From assembly GCA_020352215.1 (NCBI GenBank), contig CP070675.1, positions 5,075,891 through 5,139,890 of the forward strand: 64,000 nucleotides of DNA, given 5' to 3'. Position 1 is the first letter of the stretch, and each line of letters opens with the position of its first letter. Of this stretch, positions 60,628 through 64,000 are shown piece after piece. The stretch comes from Phycisphaerales bacterium (GTDB lineage Bacteria > Planctomycetota > Phycisphaerae > Sedimentisphaerales > Anaerobacaceae). The notes beneath the pieces were generated by a model. The model did not search any database, had not been told where the DNA came from, and saw only the letters and a list, made by a program, of their open reading frames with translations. Made by a program: the position numbers and the translations under genes.

Positions 60628-63186
60628 GTGGTTATTGGTAACAAAGAGGTAGCGGCTATTTTCCACGCGGCAACAGATTTTGAGAGTCGCGAAGAACGCG
60701 ATGCCTATGTGCTGAAAGCCTGTGGAAGTGACCATGATATGCTCGCAAGGGTCAGAGTATTGCTGGAAAAGCACGACGCCGGCAGCTTCCTTGATGCTCC
60801 AGTCTTCGGACCTGACGTCGCCTTAGACGACTCAGATATCACCGAGGGGCCCGGGACGGTCATCGGCCGGTACAAGCTGCTGGAAAAGATCGGGGAAGGT
60901 GGTATGGCCGTCGTCTATATGGCTGAACAGGAGCAACCTATTCGCCGCAAGGTGGCCTTGAAGATCATTAAATTGGGCATGGATACAAAGCAGGTCATCG
61001 CCCGTTTCGAGGCCGAACGACAGGCCCTGGCGATGATGGACCATGCCAATATCGCAAAGGTCCTGGATGCCGGTGCGACCGAGACCGGCCGGCCGTATTT
61101 CGTGATGGAGCTGGTCACGGGCGTTTCCATCACTGAATACTGCGACAACAACGAGCTAAGCACGCGCCAGCGCTTGGGCCTTTTCCTGCAGGTGTGCAAC
61201 GCCGTTCAGCACGCACACCAGAAGGGCATTATCCACCGCGATTTGAAACCATCCAATGTGATGGTCACTCAGCGTGACGGCACGCCCCTGCCCAAGGTCA
61301 TCGACTTTGGCATCGCCAAGGCCACGAACCAGAAGCTGACCGAAAAGACCCTCTTCACTCGCTACGCGCACATCATCGGCACACCTGCCTATATGAGTCC
61401 GGAGCAGGCTGAGTTGAGCGAGCTGGACGTCGATACGCGGACAGATATCTACTCACTCGGCGTTTTACTCTACGAATTGCTAACCGGAACCACGCCGTTT
61501 AGCGAAGAGCAGCTCCGCAAGGCGGGCTACATTGAGATGCAGCGGGTTATCCGCGAGGAAGAACCCACCAAGCCCTCCACGAAGCTCAGCACCCTCGGCG
61601 TCACATTAGCCGATGTGGCCAAGCACCGCGGCTCCACGCCTGACCTTCTGCGAAAAGCCATCCGCGGCGATCTGGACTGGATTGTCATGAAATCGTTGGA
61701 AAAGGTCCGGGACAGGCGCTACGACAATGCCTCCGCCTTGGCATTCGATATCCAACGACACCTGAGCGATGAGCCGGTCCTAGCACGAGCGCCCAGCACT
61801 ATGTACTGCTTGCACAAGTTCCTGCGCAGGCACCGATCCCAGGCTGTTCCCGCCCTCGCGATTGTGCTCGCTTTTGTTGCGGCAAGCGTCATTCTCTTAA
61901 TCTGGATTCAGGACCGGCTTCAATTCGCGCAAGCCGAATCCCTCAGGCACAGTAACCTACTGTTCCAGGCTCAGAACTCTTATAGAACGGAGCAATATAC
62001 AGCCGCTCTGGAGCGGCTTAGCTCAATCCTCCATAGCAAGCATGTTGGAACCGACGCCCGCATTCTGCACGATCGCATTCTGGCCGACGCTCGCGAACAG
62101 GTCGTCCATTTTACTACCAAGATTGAAGCCAATCCTGAGGACGCCAACAACTACTTCTTCCGTGCTCAGCGCTATGATCTCTTAGGCGAGGGGGATAAGG
62201 CGCGTTCCGACATGGCTCAATATGCAACAATCGCCGGCCGAGGGCGCACCTGTGATTTGCAGTTCGGCACGGCGGAGAGACTTGATCCGCCCGTCAACTC
62301 GCCAGCCAATGAATGGAACCCAAGGCTCTCAGCCGACGGTCTATCTCTTTACTTTCAGCGAGATTATGGTGACGAGCTGGAGCTGTGGATGGCTGCGCGA
62401 GCAACGAAACACGATCCCTGGGACTCTGCTATTCGCCTCGAAGGGGCAACTGTCCCGGTCCTTTGCGCACCTTTCGGAGTTGTGCCCGGTGTGACCACCA
62501 TGGACGGCCTGGAATTGTATGGATGGGACCCAAGGCCCGGTGGATATGGCAGAAGTGACATTTATGTAATGACCAGGGAGACTCTAAACAGTCCCTGGAC
62601 ACAGCTTGTCAATCTTGGAGCAATGGTCAATAGTCTGTATTACGAGGTCTGGCCCTCGATCTCACCCGATGGACTGGTACTCTACTTCTCCGACTCTAGC
62701 AGTGAACTTCCTCGCCCCGGTGGCTGCGGTGGCGCAGATCTGTGGGTGACGAGGCGAGCTACGCGAACAGACCCATGGCAGAAGCCGCTGAATCTTGGGT
62801 CGCAGGTCAACAGCCCAGCTGACGATTCGCGGCTGCACGTTTCGGCTGATGGTTTGCTGCTGTTCTTTGACTCCAAACGGTCGGGAGGATTCGGCGAATA
62901 TGACATCTATGTATCGAGGCGAAAGGCCCTCTCCGATCCGTGGAGAGAGGCCGTGAACCTGGGCCCAGCGATCAACACCCCAGCCTCCGAGTATAATCCC
63001 GGCATTGCTCCAGACGGCGGTACGCTCTTCTTTGTTCGCAACCACGACATCTGGCAGGCACCGATTACTACCATCGAAAGCAACTCGGACCCTAACAGCC
63101 TTACACGCTCGGCCGAACAATCAACGCTAGGCGACGCTCGAAAGGAGGTGGTGCCTGAAGAGAACCGTGAGATCCGGCCGCGCTAA
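60628..63186 (+). CDS. Membrane Ser/Thr protein kinase with extracellular PD40 propeller
   Basis: An 852-residue Hanks-type kinase starting at GTG 60628 with AAGGAG seven bases upstream. A short N-terminal region (residues 1-75) is of the kind found before planctomycete kinases. The kinase domain (about 82-360) has GEGGMAVVYMAE, the ATP lysine in VALKII, HRDLKPSNVM, DFGIAK and GTPAYMSPEQA. A transmembrane helix (AIVLAFVAASVILLIW, near 410-430) leads to an outside part with PD40 repeats: LSADGLSLYFQRD, PSISPDGLVLYFSDSS, HVSADGLLLFFDSKRSGG and GIAPDGGTLFFVRN. It probably phosphorylates the neighbouring sigma factor. Confidence 0.9.
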   Translation: MVIGNKEVAAIFHAATDFESREERDAYVLKACGSDHDMLARVRVLLEKHDAGSFLDAPVFGPDVALDDSDITEGPGTVIGRYKLLEKIGEGGMAVVYMAEQEQPIRRKVALKIIKLGMDTKQVIARFEAERQALAMMDHANIAKVLDAGATETGRPYFVMELVTGVSITEYCDNNELSTRQRLGLFLQVCNAVQHAHQKGIIHRDLKPSNVMVTQRDGTPLPKVIDFGIAKATNQKLTEKTLFTRYAHIIGTPAYMSPEQAELSELDVDTRTDIYSLGVLLYELLTGTTPFSEEQLRKAGYIEMQRVIREEEPTKPSTKLSTLGVTLADVAKHRGSTPDLLRKAIRGDLDWIVMKSLEKVRDRRYDNASALAFDIQRHLSDEPVLARAPSTMYCLHKFLRRHRSQAVPALAIVLAFVAASVILLIWIQDRLQFAQAESLRHSNLLFQAQNSYRTEQYTAALERLSSILHSKHVGTDARILHDRILADAREQVVHFTTKIEANPEDANNYFFRAQRYDLLGEGDKARSDMAQYATIAGRGRTCDLQFGTAERLDPPVNSPANEWNPRLSADGLSLYFQRDYGDELELWMAARATKHDPWDSAIRLEGATVPVLCAPFGVVPGVTTMDGLELYGWDPRPGGYGRSDIYVMTRETLNSPWTQLVNLGAMVNSLYYEVWPSISPDGLVLYFSDSSSELPRPGGCGGADLWVTRRATRTDPWQKPLNLGSQVNSPADDSRLHVSADGLLLFFDSKRSGGFGEYDIYVSRRKALSDPWREAVNLGPAINTPASEYNPGIAPDGGTLFFVRNHDIWQAPITTIESNSDPNSLTRSAEQSTLGDARKEVVPEENREIRPR

Positions 63187-63344
63187 GATAAGCGGTCAAA
63201 AAGAACAGCCGGTGAGTTCTTCGCCGCCAAGCATAGCACTCACCGGCCTAGCCCGACCCGGGCGGATGGTTTGCACGCCCGAGCCAAGGGATTCCGTGAT
63301 CATACAGCAAGCCGAGAGACAAAACAACTTTGGAGGTACGAATC

Positions 63345-64000
63345 ATGAACAGAAACAGAAAGACGAAGCCAATTCTCACTTGTCTCTTGATGGTAGCTGG
63401 TGCTATTCTGCCTACTGGTGGGGCCGCGAACGCAGAGTTCAAGTTTGGCACCCCTGCAAATCTTGGGACCGCGATCAACAGTATTCACGACGAAGCGGCT
63501 CCATGTATTTCAACCGACGGCCTGGAGCTCTACTTTTGTGACACTCCACTAGACTTGTATCCTGGTGGGCAGGGCGGTCAGGACATATGGGTCGCTAAGC
63601 GGGTCTCAACCGATCAGCCTTGGAGCACTGCTGTCAATCTTGGATCGCCGGTCAATGGTGCGAGCGATGACGGTGTGCCGCGCCTTTCATCTGACGGTCT
63701 GTCGCTGTACTTCGCTTCAAATCGCCGGGGGGGCTATGGCAATTTCGATATCTGGGTTAGTACTCGGACATCCCCCTCCTCGCCTTGGGGCGCACCGGCG
63801 AACATTGGCTCACCTGTGAATACCAGTGCTGATGAAGCATTCTTCAGTATTTCAGTCGCTGGCTTGGAGCTTTACTTCTCCGAGTGGCAGTCTATTCGCC
63901 CTGCCGGATTCGGTCAGACAGACATATGGGTAGCAAGACGACCGTCTCCTGGCGCACCTTGGGGCACACCGGTTAATCTCGGAGCAGAGGTCAATAGCGG
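63345..64000 (+). CDS. Secreted PD40-repeat protein (partial, runs off the window)
   Basis: The open frame begins at ATG 63345, with GGAGG eight bases upstream, and continues to the last base. The N-terminus is a signal peptide (ILTCLLMVAGAILPTGGAANA). Repeats follow of the form ISTDGLELYFCD, RLSSDGLSLYFASNRRGGYGNFDIWVS and SISVAGLELYFSEW, each paired with WSTAVNLGSPVN-like segments, the same layout as the ectodomain of the kinase just upstream. It has at least 218 residues; the end is not in this window. It lies 158 bases after the kinase and may be its paralogous ligand or scaffold. Confidence 0.85.
   Translation, partial: MNRNRKTKPILTCLLMVAGAILPTGGAANAEFKFGTPANLGTAINSIHDEAAPCISTDGLELYFCDTPLDLYPGGQGGQDIWVAKRVSTDQPWSTAVNLGSPVNGASDDGVPRLSSDGLSLYFASNRRGGYGNFDIWVSTRTSPSSPWGAPANIGSPVNTSADEAFFSISVAGLELYFSEWQSIRPAGFGQTDIWVARRPSPGAPWGTPVNLGAEVNS

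Noticed and set aside
1-64000. tRNA genes, rRNA genes, CRISPR arrays, insertion sequences or prophage
   Set aside because: I looked for T-loop motifs, regular short repeats with spacers, transposase-like proteins and phage genes and found none that hold up.

Overview
The window reads as a chromosome segment of a planctomycete, most likely of the Phycisphaerae type. The evidence is an ECF sigma factor of the planctomycete style followed by a Hanks-type kinase with an extracellular PD40 propeller, a long-tailed prepilin-like protein, Tat-exported Gfo/Idh/MocA oxidoreductases, large secreted multidomain carbohydrate-active proteins, and a beta-helix/PKD surface protein. This assignment is an inference from gene content; there is no rRNA gene in the window. 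I saw no tRNA gene, CRISPR array, insertion sequence or prophage.

Region 1 (1-11903, + strand) is an exopolysaccharide or O-antigen type cluster: five glycosyltransferase-like genes plus one more divergent one, SAM methyltransferases (one broken by an in-frame stop), a Wzx-type flippase, an FkbM-like protein and, behind its own terminator and promoter, a membrane phosphoglycosyl transferase that would start the lipid-linked glycan. No Wzy polymerase or export gene is visible, so the cluster probably continues to the left.

Region 2 (11929-27357) holds secreted carbohydrate-related proteins: two Tat-signal Gfo/Idh/MocA proteins, a TIM-barrel protein fused to a formylglycine-generating-enzyme-like domain, a TIM barrel with an inserted carbohydrate-binding domain, a GH140-like apiosidase candidate and a PQQ-type propeller. 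Between them lies a minus-strand operon for a fused E1 alpha/beta dehydrogenase, its lipoyl E2, and an L-fucose isomerase.

Region 3 (27399-41393, minus strand) is a compact rhamnose and pectin operon: rhaB, a PHP protein, a long medium-chain dehydrogenase, a GH172-like lipoprotein, rhaA, an NCS1-type permease, an LsrF-like class I aldolase, an SDR and a class II aldolase (together a split form of the bifunctional RhaD/SDR enzyme) and a PL10 pectate lyase. The genes suggest cleavage of rhamnose-containing pectin outside the cytoplasm, uptake of rhamnose, isomerisation, phosphorylation and retro-aldol cleavage to DHAP and lactaldehyde, then oxidation or reduction of lactaldehyde, with the dehydrogenase complex next door as a possible entry to acetyl-CoA.

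Region 4 (41787-59611) is mostly housekeeping and surface genes: folC, a beta-helix/PKD surface protein with a structured 5' leader, dprA, a zinc-ribbon/TPR membrane protein, a prepilin-like protein, a serine hydrolase fused to a TIM barrel, a YbjQ-like protein, a propeller lipoprotein, acylphosphatase, a GAF-SpoIIE phosphatase, cmk and plsC. Region 5 (59636-64000) has a remnant of a surface protein, an ECF sigma factor, a Ser/Thr kinase with PD40 repeats, and the start of a secreted PD40 protein that runs off the window.
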